In this document: positions 7,763 to 14,167 of the stretch, in pieces
Position numbering within the stretch: position 1 is the first letter of the stretch
Layout of the letters: the number at the start of each line of letters is the position of its first letter
Origin: JAGWAJ01 sp026707615
GTDB taxonomy: Bacteria; Acidobacteriota; Vicinamibacteria; Vicinamibacterales; UBA8438
Direction: 5' to 3'
DNA: 64,000 nucleotides
Assembly (NCBI GenBank): GCA_965207595.1
Contig: CBDBMW010000009.1
Location: forward strand, 1-64,000
The notes under the pieces: generated by a model
The model's database searches: none
Seen by the model: the letters and a program-made list of their open reading frames with translations, nothing else
Told to the model about the DNA's origin: nothing
Position numbers and translations under genes: made by a program

Positions 7763-7995
7763 GCCGCTCCTCCCAGCACCCGCGCCCGCGCCTCGGCCGC
7801 GGCGCGCTCCGCGCGCTCCAGCGTGTCGAGCGCCGCCCGGACGTCCGCCTCGAATCCCGCCGGCGGATTGCGCCGGCCGTTCAGGATGAGATTCAGCATG
7901 CTCTGGCTGATCCCCAGCGCCGCCGCCAGGTCGTGCTGCGAGAGCCCGAGCGCCGCCAGCCGGCTCCGGATCCGCCGCGCCATCTTGGTCAGCAT
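7759..7995 (-). CDS. XRE-family regulator, first gene of the leftward operon (Cro-like position)
   Basis: About 78 residues with a Cro/CI-type helix-turn-helix (RLAALGLSQHDLAAALGISQSMLNLILNGRR at about 13-43) and a short charged tail. It is transcribed divergently from the S24 repressor across three shared operators, the position of lambda cro. Start choice is open: GTG 7998, ATG 7995 or ATG 7983. No Shine-Dalgarno is visible, and the predicted transcription start is near 8000, so ATG 7995 would be nearly leaderless. Operator O1 (7988-8002) covers this start region, so bound repressor would block both transcription and start-site access. Confidence 0.75.
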   Translation of the reverse strand: MLTKMARRIRSRLAALGLSQHDLAAALGISQSMLNLILNGRRNPPAGFEADVRAALDTLERAERAAAEARARVLGGAA

Positions 7996-8002
7996 CACTG
8001 AC
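7988..8002. promoter_or_regulatory. Operator O1 (GTCAG-N5-CTGAC)
   Basis: The sequence GTCAGCATCACTGAC has perfect 5-bp arms around a 5-bp spacer and overlaps the start of the leftward XRE gene and its predicted transcription start. It shares arms and spacing with O2, 26 bp away centre to centre. Confidence 0.7.
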
Positions 8003-8006
8003 GCAG

Positions 8007-8035
8007 AGGCTATGTCAGTACAACTGACCTGTCAA
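8007..8035 (-). promoter_or_regulatory. Leftward operon promoter (TTGACA-17-TAGCCT)
   Basis: On the minus strand a perfect TTGACA (8035-8030) is followed by 17 nt and TAGCCT (8012-8007). The predicted start is near 8000. Operator O2 fills the spacer, so repressor binding would exclude RNA polymerase. It drives XRE, excisionase-like, replication and secretion genes. Confidence 0.7.
8014..8028. promoter_or_regulatory. Operator O2 (perfect palindrome)
   Basis: GTCAGTACAACTGAC has 6-bp arms (GTCAGT/ACTGAC) around ACA. It sits exactly between the -35 and -10 of the leftward promoter. Confidence 0.75.
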
Positions 8036-8101
8036 CCCATAAATTATTGGAGCCATGGCGAAGACGCAGGGTGTGGGCAGGGGTGGGCCGCCGGCAAGCA
8101 G

Positions 8102-8116
8102 TTCAGTGCGACTTAC
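8102..8116. promoter_or_regulatory. Operator O3 (degenerate copy)
   Basis: TTCAGTGCGACTTAC matches GTCAG-N5-CTGAC with one mismatch in each arm and the same spacing. It overlaps the possible -35 of the repressor promoter, suggesting autorepression at high repressor or Cro-like occupancy as with lambda OR3. Confidence 0.45.
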
Positions 8117-8142
8117 CACGCATAGTAATTTATTGCTATGCT
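8113..8142 (+). promoter_or_regulatory. Repressor-integrase promoter (TTACCA-18-TATGCT)
   Basis: TATGCT at 8137-8142 lies 6 nt before the GTG start of the repressor, predicting a leaderless transcript, as for lambda cI from its maintenance promoter. A weak -35 (TTACCA) at 8113-8118 overlaps operator O3. Confidence 0.45.
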
Positions 8143-8148
8143 GTACGG

Positions 8149-8856
8149 GTGGACACGGTGGGAGAGCGGCTGCACGCGGCCCGGCGGCTGCGCGGGCTCA
8201 CGCAGGCGCAGCTCGCGGGCTTCACGAACAACTCCCGGCACCTCATCTCGATGGTCGAGCACGGCCAGTGCGGCCTGTCGCTCGCCAAGCTGTCCTCCGC
8301 GGCGCAGGCCCTGCGGGTCTCGACCGACTACCTGCACGGCCTGACCGACGACCCCACGCCGGCCGCGCAGCTGTCGTCCCGCATCCGCGCCCTCGAGGAC
8401 GACGGCGCGCCGGCAGGGGCCGGCGACGACGGCCACTACGTCGGTGTCTCCGAGTTCGCGGGCGCCGCGGGCGCGGGCGCCGTCGTCGACGACGAGCGCG
8501 TGGTCGGCCACATCAAGTTCCGGCGCGCCTGGCTCGCCCGCCACGGCCTCGTCGCCCGCCAGTGCCGCGTCATCCGCGTCGTCGGCGACTCCATGGAGCC
8601 GACGCTCGTCGACGGCTGCTCGATCCTGGTCAACCGGGCCGTCCGGCGGCGGCGCGTCGGCGGCATCTTCGTCGTGCGCACCGATGACGGGCTGGTCGTC
8701 AAGCGCGCCGGCAAGGACCGGGCCGGCGCCTGGCAGCTCGTCAGCGACAACGCCGACAAGCGCTCCTGGCCGAGCGTGCCCTGGCCGGCCGACGCGCTGG
8801 TGACCGGCGAGGTCCGGTGGGCCGCCCGCACCTTCACGCCAGGAGGCAACGGATGA
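8149..8856 (+). CDS. CI/LexA-like repressor with S24 peptidase domain
   Basis: 235 residues. N-terminal Cro/CI helix-turn-helix (GERLHAARRLRGLTQAQLAGFTNN...SMVEHG, residues 5-45). The C-terminal S24 peptidase domain has the nucleophile in GDSMEP (Ser148) and general base in VVKRAGK (Lys185). An AG-rich hinge (SEFAGAAGAGAV, about 100-111) could hold the cleavage site. Known S24 repressors cleave themselves when RecA is activated by DNA damage, so the element is probably SOS-inducible, which is inference. It should bind the three GTCAG-N5-CTGAC operators. GTG at 8149 is chosen because -10-like TATGCT ends 6 nt before it and no ribosome site is seen; GTG 8143 and 8158 are alternatives. Its end overlaps the integrase start. 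Confidence 0.88.
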   Translation: MDTVGERLHAARRLRGLTQAQLAGFTNNSRHLISMVEHGQCGLSLAKLSSAAQALRVSTDYLHGLTDDPTPAAQLSSRIRALEDDGAPAGAGDDGHYVGVSEFAGAAGAGAVVDDERVVGHIKFRRAWLARHGLVARQCRVIRVVGDSMEPTLVDGCSILVNRAVRRRRVGGIFVVRTDDGLVVKRAGKDRAGAWQLVSDNADKRSWPSVPWPADALVTGEVRWAARTFTPGGNG

Positions 8857-10013
8857 AGCGAACCGCCACCCAAGCCGCTCCGGCCCGGGCCGGCCGCCCG
8901 GCCCGGGTCCGGAACGCCGCCGCCGCGGGGGCATCAGGGGAACGACCGGCGCGGGCACCGTCCCGGCGCCGCGTCCGCGTCGCCGAGGGCATCTACCGGG
9001 ACCGGCACGGCCTCGCTGCTACCGTCAAGGTCAACGGCATCCAGCGCGAGGTCCGCTTCCCCGCCGGCACCTCGATCAAGACCATCCGGGCGCGGCGGGA
9101 CGAGCTGCGCGCCAGCCTGCGGACGCTCCCCGCCGGTGCGCGGCACACCCTGGCCCACGACGCGGCCCGCTATCTCGATCAGGTCGGCGCGGATCTCGCC
9201 AGCATCGCGGACCGCCGGCACCACGTCGACCTGTGGGTCCGCCGCTTCGGCCACCTCCGCACCCTGGCGCTCGAGCACCACGTCCCGGAGATCAACGATC
9301 AGCTCCGCCGGTGGCGCCTCGAGCTGTCCGCGTCGACGTGCAACAACCGGCGCAATGCGCTGACCAACCTCGTCAAGGTGCTGTACGGACGCCGCGCGGC
9401 AGCGGCGCTAGTCGACGTCGTCCGGTTCCCGATGCCGCCGCCGCGGCCCCGCTGGCTCGAGCGGTCCCACATCGCCGACGTCCTGGCGGAGCTCACGCCG
9501 GGATCGCGGACCGCCGTACGCCTGCGGCTCATGCACTGGACGGGGATGCGGCCCTCGCAGATGGGGCGCCTGCGGCGGGAGGACTTCCGCCTCGACGAGC
9601 CGACGCCGTTCGTCGTCGTGCCGCGCGGCAAGGGCGGGCGGCTGGCGGCGATCCCGCTCGTCGGCGACGGGCTGGCCGCCGCGCGCGAGTTCGTGGCGGC
9701 CGGCGCCTACGGGGCGTGGTCCTGCGCCAGCGCGAACAAGGCGCTCGCCGCCGCCGCCCGGCGGGCCGGGCGCCCGCCCTTCACCGTGTACCAGATCCGG
9801 CACACGTTCGCGACGGGGCTGCGCCGGACGGGGTCGGACGTCGCGGACATCCAGGACCTGTACGGGCACACCAACCCGGAGACGACGATGATCTACGCCC
9901 CTCCGCAGATCGCGAAGCACGCTGCGGCGATCGAGCGGCTGCGGCGCTCGGACGAGACGGCGGAGGCGACCCCGGGAACGGCTCGGCTGGCAGAGGTGAG
10001 CCATGTCTCGTAG
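8853..10013 (+). CDS. int: Tyrosine-recombinase integrase
   Basis: 386 residues. A basic N-terminal extension is followed by an arm-binding region (EGIYRDRHGLAATVKVNG), a SAM-like core-binding domain at about 90-190, and a C-terminal catalytic domain. Catalytic residues seen are Arg233 (TGMRPS), Arg316 (YQIRHTF), His339 (LYGHTN) and Tyr348 (MIYAPP). The box-II histidine usually three residues before the second Arg is Tyr here, a tolerated variation in some members. ATG at 8853 overlaps the repressor TGA, with AGGAGG 6 nt upstream, so the repressor and integrase are co-translated. It would mediate site-specific integration of the element; the attachment site was not resolved. Confidence 0.92.
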   Translation: MKRTATQAAPARAGRPARVRNAAAAGASGERPARAPSRRRVRVAEGIYRDRHGLAATVKVNGIQREVRFPAGTSIKTIRARRDELRASLRTLPAGARHTLAHDAARYLDQVGADLASIADRRHHVDLWVRRFGHLRTLALEHHVPEINDQLRRWRLELSASTCNNRRNALTNLVKVLYGRRAAAALVDVVRFPMPPPRPRWLERSHIADVLAELTPGSRTAVRLRLMHWTGMRPSQMGRLRREDFRLDEPTPFVVVPRGKGGRLAAIPLVGDGLAAAREFVAAGAYGAWSCASANKALAAAARRAGRPPFTVYQIRHTFATGLRRTGSDVADIQDLYGHTNPETTMIYAPPQIAKHAAAIERLRRSDETAEATPGTARLAEVSHVS

Positions 10014-10087
10014 TCCGTTCCCCGGCCGGTCGCGCGTTCGGAGCTCGGTTCGGGTCCACCCCCCGGCTGTCGCCGACAACGCCACCG

Positions 10088-10114
10088 CACCGTGCGGGGG
10101 CTTCCCGCATGGTG
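10088..10114 (+). terminator. Hairpin downstream of integrase
   Basis: CACCGTGCGGG and CCCGCATGGTG form an 11-bp stem with one G-U pair and a 5-nt loop, 75 nt after the integrase stop. There is no T-run, so it may be a weak intrinsic terminator or an RNA-stabilising hairpin. Confidence 0.45.
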
Positions 10115-10231
10115 GGTGACCCGCCCGGCCGTCGCTTCGGATCCCCGCATGACCGCTGTCGAGTTCAGGATGCTGATGGATCGCCTCGACCGGATCGCGG
10201 CGAGGGATCGACGAAACCGCGGGTCGGCGAC

Positions 10232-10546
10232 CTACGGCGGCGCCTCGACCTCGGCGCGGATGACGCCCGACACGCGCGTCCGCACGACGCGCCGCGCCGG
10301 GATCGCCATCGGTTCGCCGGTCACGGGATCCCGGCCGCGCCGAGGCGCCCGCCGCTCGAGGACGAGCTTGGCTACCTTCGGGATCGAGAAGCTCCCCGTC
10401 GTCCGAAGCTCGCGGATACAGACCCGCTGCAGCTCCGCCAGAAACTCGCGGGCCTCGTCGCGAGTGAGCCGCCGTCCACCGGCGGCCAGTCTCGCCGGTG
10501 CCGAGAACTGCTCCACCATGTGGCGGACCAACTGCGCCTTGTTCAT
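10232..10546 (-). CDS. HU-family DNA-binding protein
   Basis: 104 residues. The N-terminal MNKAQLVRHMVEQF and the helical dimerisation segment are followed by GSFSIPKVAKLVLERRA and the arm signature RRGRDPVTGEPMAIPARRVVR (HU consensus G-NP-TGE-I-IPA---). HU bends DNA and helps nucleoid structure, and here could assist the neighbouring tyrosine recombinase or origin, as IHF/HU do for lambda. It is transcribed toward the integrase, ending 218 nt from it. ATG 10546 is in line with all HU starts. Element membership is probable from position but not proven. Confidence 0.88.
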   Translation of the reverse strand: MNKAQLVRHMVEQFSAPARLAAGGRRLTRDEAREFLAELQRVCIRELRTTGSFSIPKVAKLVLERRAPRRGRDPVTGEPMAIPARRVVRTRVSGVIRAEVEAPP

Positions 10547-10554
10547 CGTAAGAA

Positions 10555-10595
10555 CCCTCAGCCCCTGCGTATCGGCTTGGCTGAGGGCAAGTCTA
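10555..10595 (-). promoter_or_regulatory. HU promoter with overlapping inverted repeat
   Basis: CCCTCAGCC (10555-10563) and GGCTGAGGG (10579-10587) form a perfect 9-bp inverted repeat with a 15-nt centre. TAGACT (minus strand, 10595-10590) is a plausible -10, placing the transcript start inside the repeat. It may be an operator or a 5' hairpin controlling HU translation. Confidence 0.4.
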
Positions 10596-10832
10596 GCGGC
10601 CGACCGCCCTTGCGGGCGGGCCCGCGACGGAGGTCGATGACCGCTGACACTGACGGCGCGCGGCTTCAGGCAATGACAACGACGGTCGTCTGTCGATTGA
10701 GGTCGCCCCCGGGGGGACCCGCGTCCGGGTGGAGTTCGGCGCGTCGACCCTCTCTCGGCCGCCGATATGTCCAGCGGAAGGAGCCGCTCCGCACGACCCT
10801 GGGGAGTCCGGGTCCTGAAAGGGAGAGGAGCG

Positions 10833-11051
10833 ATGCGCGTGCACGTGACGGTCACCGAGGCGGAGGCGACCAACTACGGGGTCGAAGTCGGGGCGACCGC
10901 CACAGGCCCCGTTCTGCTGACGCTGCGGGCGAACCAGCGGACCCACCAGGCCCTGCTGTCGCCAGCCGACCCCCGGCGGCTCGCCCGCGCTCTGGAACTC
11001 ACCGCGGAGGCGGGGCCGCCTCGGCCCCATGACGGCGAGGCGCCTTGGTGA
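10833..11051 (+). CDS. Small hypothetical protein
   Basis: 72 residues, not recognised. It starts MRVHVTVTEAEATNYGVEVGATATGP, then LLTLRANQRTHQALLSPADPRRLARALELTAE, a beta-rich then helical pattern without signal or membrane segments. The ATG at 10833 is preceded by GGGAGAGGAGCG, an excellent ribosome site, which is the main support for a real gene. It lies alone between HU and the inverted-repeat unit, and may be element cargo. Confidence 0.55.
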   Translation: MRVHVTVTEAEATNYGVEVGATATGPVLLTLRANQRTHQALLSPADPRRLARALELTAEAGPPRPHDGEAPW

Positions 11052-11262
11052 TGCGGATCATCGCCTGCTATGAGTCCGTGCCTGTCGGCTCGGCTGCCGC
11101 CTAGAGATCGGCGTGCCGTACGCGACTGCCGGGTGCGGGCAGGCCGCACAACCTCCCGGCCCGAACCGGTAGGGACGGACCCGTGACCAGAGGATGGTAG
11201 TGGTCAAGTTTGGTTTCGGCCCATCCTTGACCGATCAGGATTCACCCAGCCATGATTCTCAC

Positions 11263-11486
11263 ATGGCCAGAGACGAGAACCAAGCAGCGGTCGCGACGGT
11301 GCAGAGCGTCGTCGCCCGCACGGAGCCGCAGAAGAACCCGCGGCCGTCGAGTTCGGCCGCCGCGGCGGCAAGAAGGGCGGCAAGGCCCGAGCCGCCGCGC
11401 TGACGCCCGAGCGCCGGGCCGAGATCGCCAAGAAGGCGAGCGCTGCCCGGTGGGCGAAGCGGAATCAGGAGTCGGCCGGCGGCTGA
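11263..11486 (+). pseudogene. Frameshifted small basic 'GGKKGGKARA' protein
   Basis: The first part reads MARDENQAAVATVQSVVART...KNP in one frame. The second reads GRRGGKKGGKARAAALTPERR...KKASAARWAKR in another and ends at 11484-11486. A single missing G around 11341 (CCGCGGCC where CCGGCGGCC is expected) would restore a 74-codon gene giving KNPAAVEFGRRGGKKGGKARA. This KNPAA-GR-GG-KGG-ARA--LT-E-R--IA-KAA-ARW pattern is a common small bacterial family, often on mobile elements. Either true decay or a sequencing error. Confidence 0.6.
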
Positions 11487-11511
11487 ACGGCTACAGACGA
11501 GGAGGACGAGG

Positions 11512-11865
11512 ATGCAGAGCTGGACAGGAGTACTGGTGTTGGCGGGGCTCGTCGCGGTAGGCGCGACCGACGCAGCGGCTCAGCAACTCGACGCAGGAGA
11601 GCTCGCAGTCGCTTTGCGGCAGATGGACTTCGAGGCCGATCTCGTTACTGATGCCTCTGTCGATGTGGAGCGCCCCATCACGAACGTAGACGACGCGCTG
11701 CGCTTGATTGAGAGGGCGTGCGAGTGCGCCATCGAGTTGGGCTTCGAGATCCCCGCGATCCGGATCCCGGCAATTGGCAACTGGATCGACGTGTTCGATC
11801 CTGTAACCGGTCCCGTCGTCGAGGCGTTCTGCGCGCGGTTTGCCGCCCGACGCGCCCGACGCTGA
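11512..11865 (+). CDS. Small secreted hypothetical protein
   Basis: 117 residues with a signal peptide (LVLAGLVAVGATDAAAQQ; cleavage near residue 23). The mature part is acidic then basic, containing LRLIERACECAIELGFEIPAIRIPAIG and a final FAARRARR. Three cysteines (two close together, ACECA) could form a disulfide. Family not recognised. ATG 11512 follows GAGGAGGACGAGG. It lies inside the inverted-repeat unit and is followed by a strong hairpin, so it looks like an expressed single gene. Confidence 0.6.
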   Translation: MQSWTGVLVLAGLVAVGATDAAAQQLDAGELAVALRQMDFEADLVTDASVDVERPITNVDDALRLIERACECAIELGFEIPAIRIPAIGNWIDVFDPVTGPVVEAFCARFAARRARR

Positions 11866-11894
11866 GGCCCTGCGGTCACGGCAACTCCGCGATT

Positions 11895-11929
11895 GAACCC
11901 TCCAGCAGATCGTGCTCGCTGGAGGGTTC
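11895..11929 (+). terminator. Strong hairpin after the secreted small protein
   Basis: GAACCCTCCAGC and GCTGGAGGGTTC are a perfect 12-bp inverted repeat with an 11-nt loop, 30 nt after the stop at 11865. No T-run follows, so termination efficiency is uncertain. Confidence 0.6.
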
Positions 11930-12376
11930 GTCTCGTACGGACAGCGGCTCCGCTACCGCGACCTCACCGCGCACCGGCACGGGCGGCAGGCCGTCGCGGT
12001 CCTGAGGGGTTGGAGACGATGACCACCGCCTACCGCTCCGGTTTCTGATCGTGACGTGACCACCACCACTTTCGGAACTTGACCACTACCCGGAGGATGC
12101 TCTGATGGACGAGTCGGCTCTTTCTTGTTCTTCCCGAGGCGACCGCGGACGGCTGGCAGCGTCGCGCACCGCGGACACGCGGGACCGCCTCGCCCATCTG
12201 ACGTCGGGCGACCACGACCCGTCCACGCCATTCCGCAGCTCCGGAACACGCCGTGGAGAATCGACCTATCGCTCGCGTACGAACGAGACCGCGGAGAGGG
12301 TTTCGAGGCGGTTTTGGCTGGCAGAAACGGCTGGCAGAAATTTCTTTGTCTCCGTAAATCACTGATTCTAAATTGC
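11930..12376. other. Non-coding stretch between the inverted-repeat unit and tRNA-Arg
   Basis: No convincing gene is seen; open frames here are short and lack ribosome sites. A 12-bp direct repeat GGCTGGCAGAAA occurs twice with 1-bp spacing (12316-12327, 12329-12340), next to the A+T-richest stretch of the region (12341-12375). That stretch probably holds the tRNA promoter. The repeats could be recombinase arm sites, which is speculation. Confidence 0.4.
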
Positions 12377-12453
12377 GCGCCCGTAGCTCAGGTGGATAGA
12401 GCATCGGTCTTCTAAACCGAGGGTCGCTGGTTCGAATCCAGCCGGGCGTGCCA
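12377..12453 (+). tRNA. tRNA-Arg (anticodon UCU)
   Basis: 77 nt including an encoded CCA. Acceptor stem GCGCCCG pairs with CGGGCGT, D-arm GCTCAGGTGGATAGAGC, anticodon loop CTTCTAA, T-loop GGTTCGAATCC. It reads AGA codons. It is the last feature before clearly chromosomal genes. tRNA genes are common integrase targets, but the element lies on its 5' side and no duplicate fragment was found, so the attachment role is unproven. Confidence 0.95.
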
Positions 12454-12476
12454 TTCGTTTCTCGCGGGAGGGCGCG

Positions 12477-12896
12477 ATGAGCACGCGGATTCTCCTGATC
12501 GCCAGCGGCCTCTTCATGCTCGCCCTGGGCCTCTCGGCGTCGTTCTTCCCCCAGGAAGTGCTGTTCTACACGGGGATGCAGCCGACCCACCTCGGCATCC
12601 TGCTGGTCCAGACGGCCGGCGCCCTCTACGCGGGGTTCGGGGTCGTCAACTGGGCGGCGCGCGGGAACCTGCTGGGCTGGGACTACAACCGGCCCTTGGC
12701 CCTCGGCAACTTCCTGCACTTCACGATGATGACCGTCGCCCTCGTGAAGGCGCTCGTCGCCGGCTCGCTGAATCCGACCGTGGCAGCCTTCGGCGTGCCC
12801 TACCTGCTGTTCGCCGCCTCGTTCGGGCGCGCACTGGTCGCCCGCTCCGCGCCGGCACCACCCCGCCGGCAGACCTGGGGCCGGGCGGGGGCGTGA
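12477..12896 (+). CDS. Four-helix integral membrane protein, unknown function
   Basis: 139 residues with four probable membrane helices (about 5-22, 38-58, 75-95, 100-118) and a short Pro/Arg-rich tail. The layout (SGLFMLALGLSASFFPQEVL, QTAGALYAGFGVVNW, FGVPYLLFAASFGRALV) resembles small DoxX/DUF4345-type membrane proteins, but no diagnostic motif is visible. ATG 12477 follows GGGAGGGCGCG. It starts 23 nt after the tRNA and may share its promoter. Confidence 0.7.
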   Translation: MSTRILLIASGLFMLALGLSASFFPQEVLFYTGMQPTHLGILLVQTAGALYAGFGVVNWAARGNLLGWDYNRPLALGNFLHFTMMTVALVKALVAGSLNPTVAAFGVPYLLFAASFGRALVARSAPAPPRRQTWGRAGA

Positions 12897-12955
12897 CCCT
12901 GCGGGGATGACGCGGCGACGGTCCGCGCGGGCGGGGCTGCGGCGCCCGGCCGCCC

Positions 12956-13076
12956 GGGCTGCGGCGAAGGGCTGCGGGCGGAACAGCGCCGACGGGCCGC
13001 GCGGGCTGCGGCAAAGGGCCGCGGGCGGAGCAGCGCCGACGGGCCGCGCGGGCGGGGCAGCCGCGACGGGCCGCGC
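12956..13076. repeat. Tandem 47-bp direct repeat, 2.5 copies
   Basis: Units 12956-13002 and 13003-13049 begin GGGCTGCGGC and end GACGGGCCGCGC, differing at only a few bases. A shortened third copy follows to 13076. Intergenic, very G+C-rich and self-complementary, lying between two convergent genes. Confidence 0.7.
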
Positions 13077-13128
13077 GAAGACAGGGGCGACCGGCCGCAG
13101 CGCTGGCCACGGCCGGTCGGGGCGGAGC

Positions 13129-14112
13129 CTACTGCTCCTGCTGCTCGTTCGCCCGCGCTCCCCGGAGGATGTTCTCCACCGAGTAGTTCCCCTCGTGGCA
13201 GGCGTACTCGAAGATCTCGCCGTCGATGCGGGTCATCGGGATCGCCGCCGTCCAGGGCGCCGTGTAGTTGGCCGCATCCTCGATGGTGTAGCGGTAGTCG
13301 ATCGTGTCCGGGCCGACGCGCGTGAAGCGCTCGACCAGGCGCATCTGGTCGCTCCCGCCGAAGACCGTCACCCCGCGCGTGTTCACGCGGTCGGTGAAGT
13401 TGGTGGTCTCGACGACGAGCGTGTCGCCCTCCCAGCGCCCGCGCGAGTCGCCCAGCCACTGGCGCACCTCGGACGACGGATGGGGACGCCCGTCGAGCGG
13501 GATGATCCGCACGTCGTGGATCATCTCGACGAGCATCACCACGTAGTCCGGCGTCTGCAGGATGCGGTAGTTGTGGTTGTAGAACCCGGGCGACATGGCG
13601 CCGGGCATCCCGCGCGTGATGCAGCGGTCGAAGAGCGACAGCTCCTCCCAGCTCGCGGCGTCGCCGGTAACGGCGGGCAGGGTCGCGAAGTTGGCGAGCG
13701 CCGCGGTCCGTTCCGCGGCCTCCGGGGTCAGCGGCGGCAGCTTGCCGTCGCGCGGATCGATGATGAGCGACGTCCGGTTGGTGTCCTGGCCGTACTCGAA
13801 CCAGAACTCGTTGTAGAAGCCGGGGTCCCCCTCGCGGGGCGTGAACAGGAAGTCGGAGTTCGCCTGGAAGCGCGCCGCGACCTCCTCTTCGCTCAGCTCC
13901 TCCCGCTCGGCCAGGTCGTCCGGGCGCTCGAGCGGCACGACCGTGTTGTTGTTCCAGAGGCCCTGCAGGTTCGGGTGGCCCCACGGGGTGCGGGCCGGCG
14001 CCTCATCGGTTGCAGCGCGGATCTGGCCCGCCGCCGGAACCGCGGCCAGCGCCACGACCGCGGCGACTGCCGCCGTGCATCCGATCATCCCTCGACGACT
14101 CCGTTGACGCAT
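13129..14112 (-). CDS. Secreted 'TPWGHPNLQGLW' protein, unknown function
   Basis: 327 residues with a Sec signal peptide (about 1-30). The mature protein opens TPWGHPNLQGLWNNN, a motif seen in many secreted Acidobacteria proteins of unknown function. It continues through FTPREGDPGFYNEFWFEYG, RTSLIIDP.DGKLPPLTPEA, SLFDRCITRGMPG, a long beta-rich region with VVETTNFTDR, and a C-terminal EYACHEGNYSVENILRGAR. The conserved RCITRG and CHEGN cysteines may form a disulfide. ATG 14112 is chosen over an upstream in-frame start because GGGAGG precedes it. No neighbour clearly shares its function. Confidence 0.75.
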   Translation of the reverse strand: MRQRSRRGMIGCTAAVAAVVALAAVPAAGQIRAATDEAPARTPWGHPNLQGLWNNNTVVPLERPDDLAEREELSEEEVAARFQANSDFLFTPREGDPGFYNEFWFEYGQDTNRTSLIIDPRDGKLPPLTPEAAERTAALANFATLPAVTGDAASWEELSLFDRCITRGMPGAMSPGFYNHNYRILQTPDYVVMLVEMIHDVRIIPLDGRPHPSSEVRQWLGDSRGRWEGDTLVVETTNFTDRVNTRGVTVFGGSDQMRLVERFTRVGPDTIDYRYTIEDAANYTAPWTAAIPMTRIDGEIFEYACHEGNYSVENILRGARANEQQEQ

Positions 14113-14167
14113 CGTTCCAACCTCCCGCCGGCCCCTCCCGGGCACCGGCCGCTTCGTGCGAGCTTCT

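Larger units (their letters stand above)
11196..12090. mobile_element. ~0.9-kb unit bounded by 15-bp perfect inverted repeats
   Basis: GGTAGTGGTCAAGTT at 11196-11210 is repeated as its exact reverse complement at 12076-12090. A subterminal CGATCAG also recurs inverted (near 11230 and 12045). GAGGAT directly precedes the left repeat and recurs 2 nt after the right one, a possible target duplication. No transposase frame lies inside, only a frameshifted small gene, a secreted small protein and a hairpin. It looks like a non-autonomous transposon or an insertion-sequence remnant. The family is unknown. Confidence 0.5.

Noticed and set aside
12377..12453. tRNA-Arg(UCU) as the proven attachment site
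   Set aside because: The element lies on the 5' side, and no repeated tRNA fragment was found within the window; left undecided.
12030..12719. Minus-strand frame with 'WIRTSDPRFRRPMLYPPELRAR'
   Set aside because: This is the well-known false translation of the antisense of a tRNA-Arg gene (12377-12453), not a protein.
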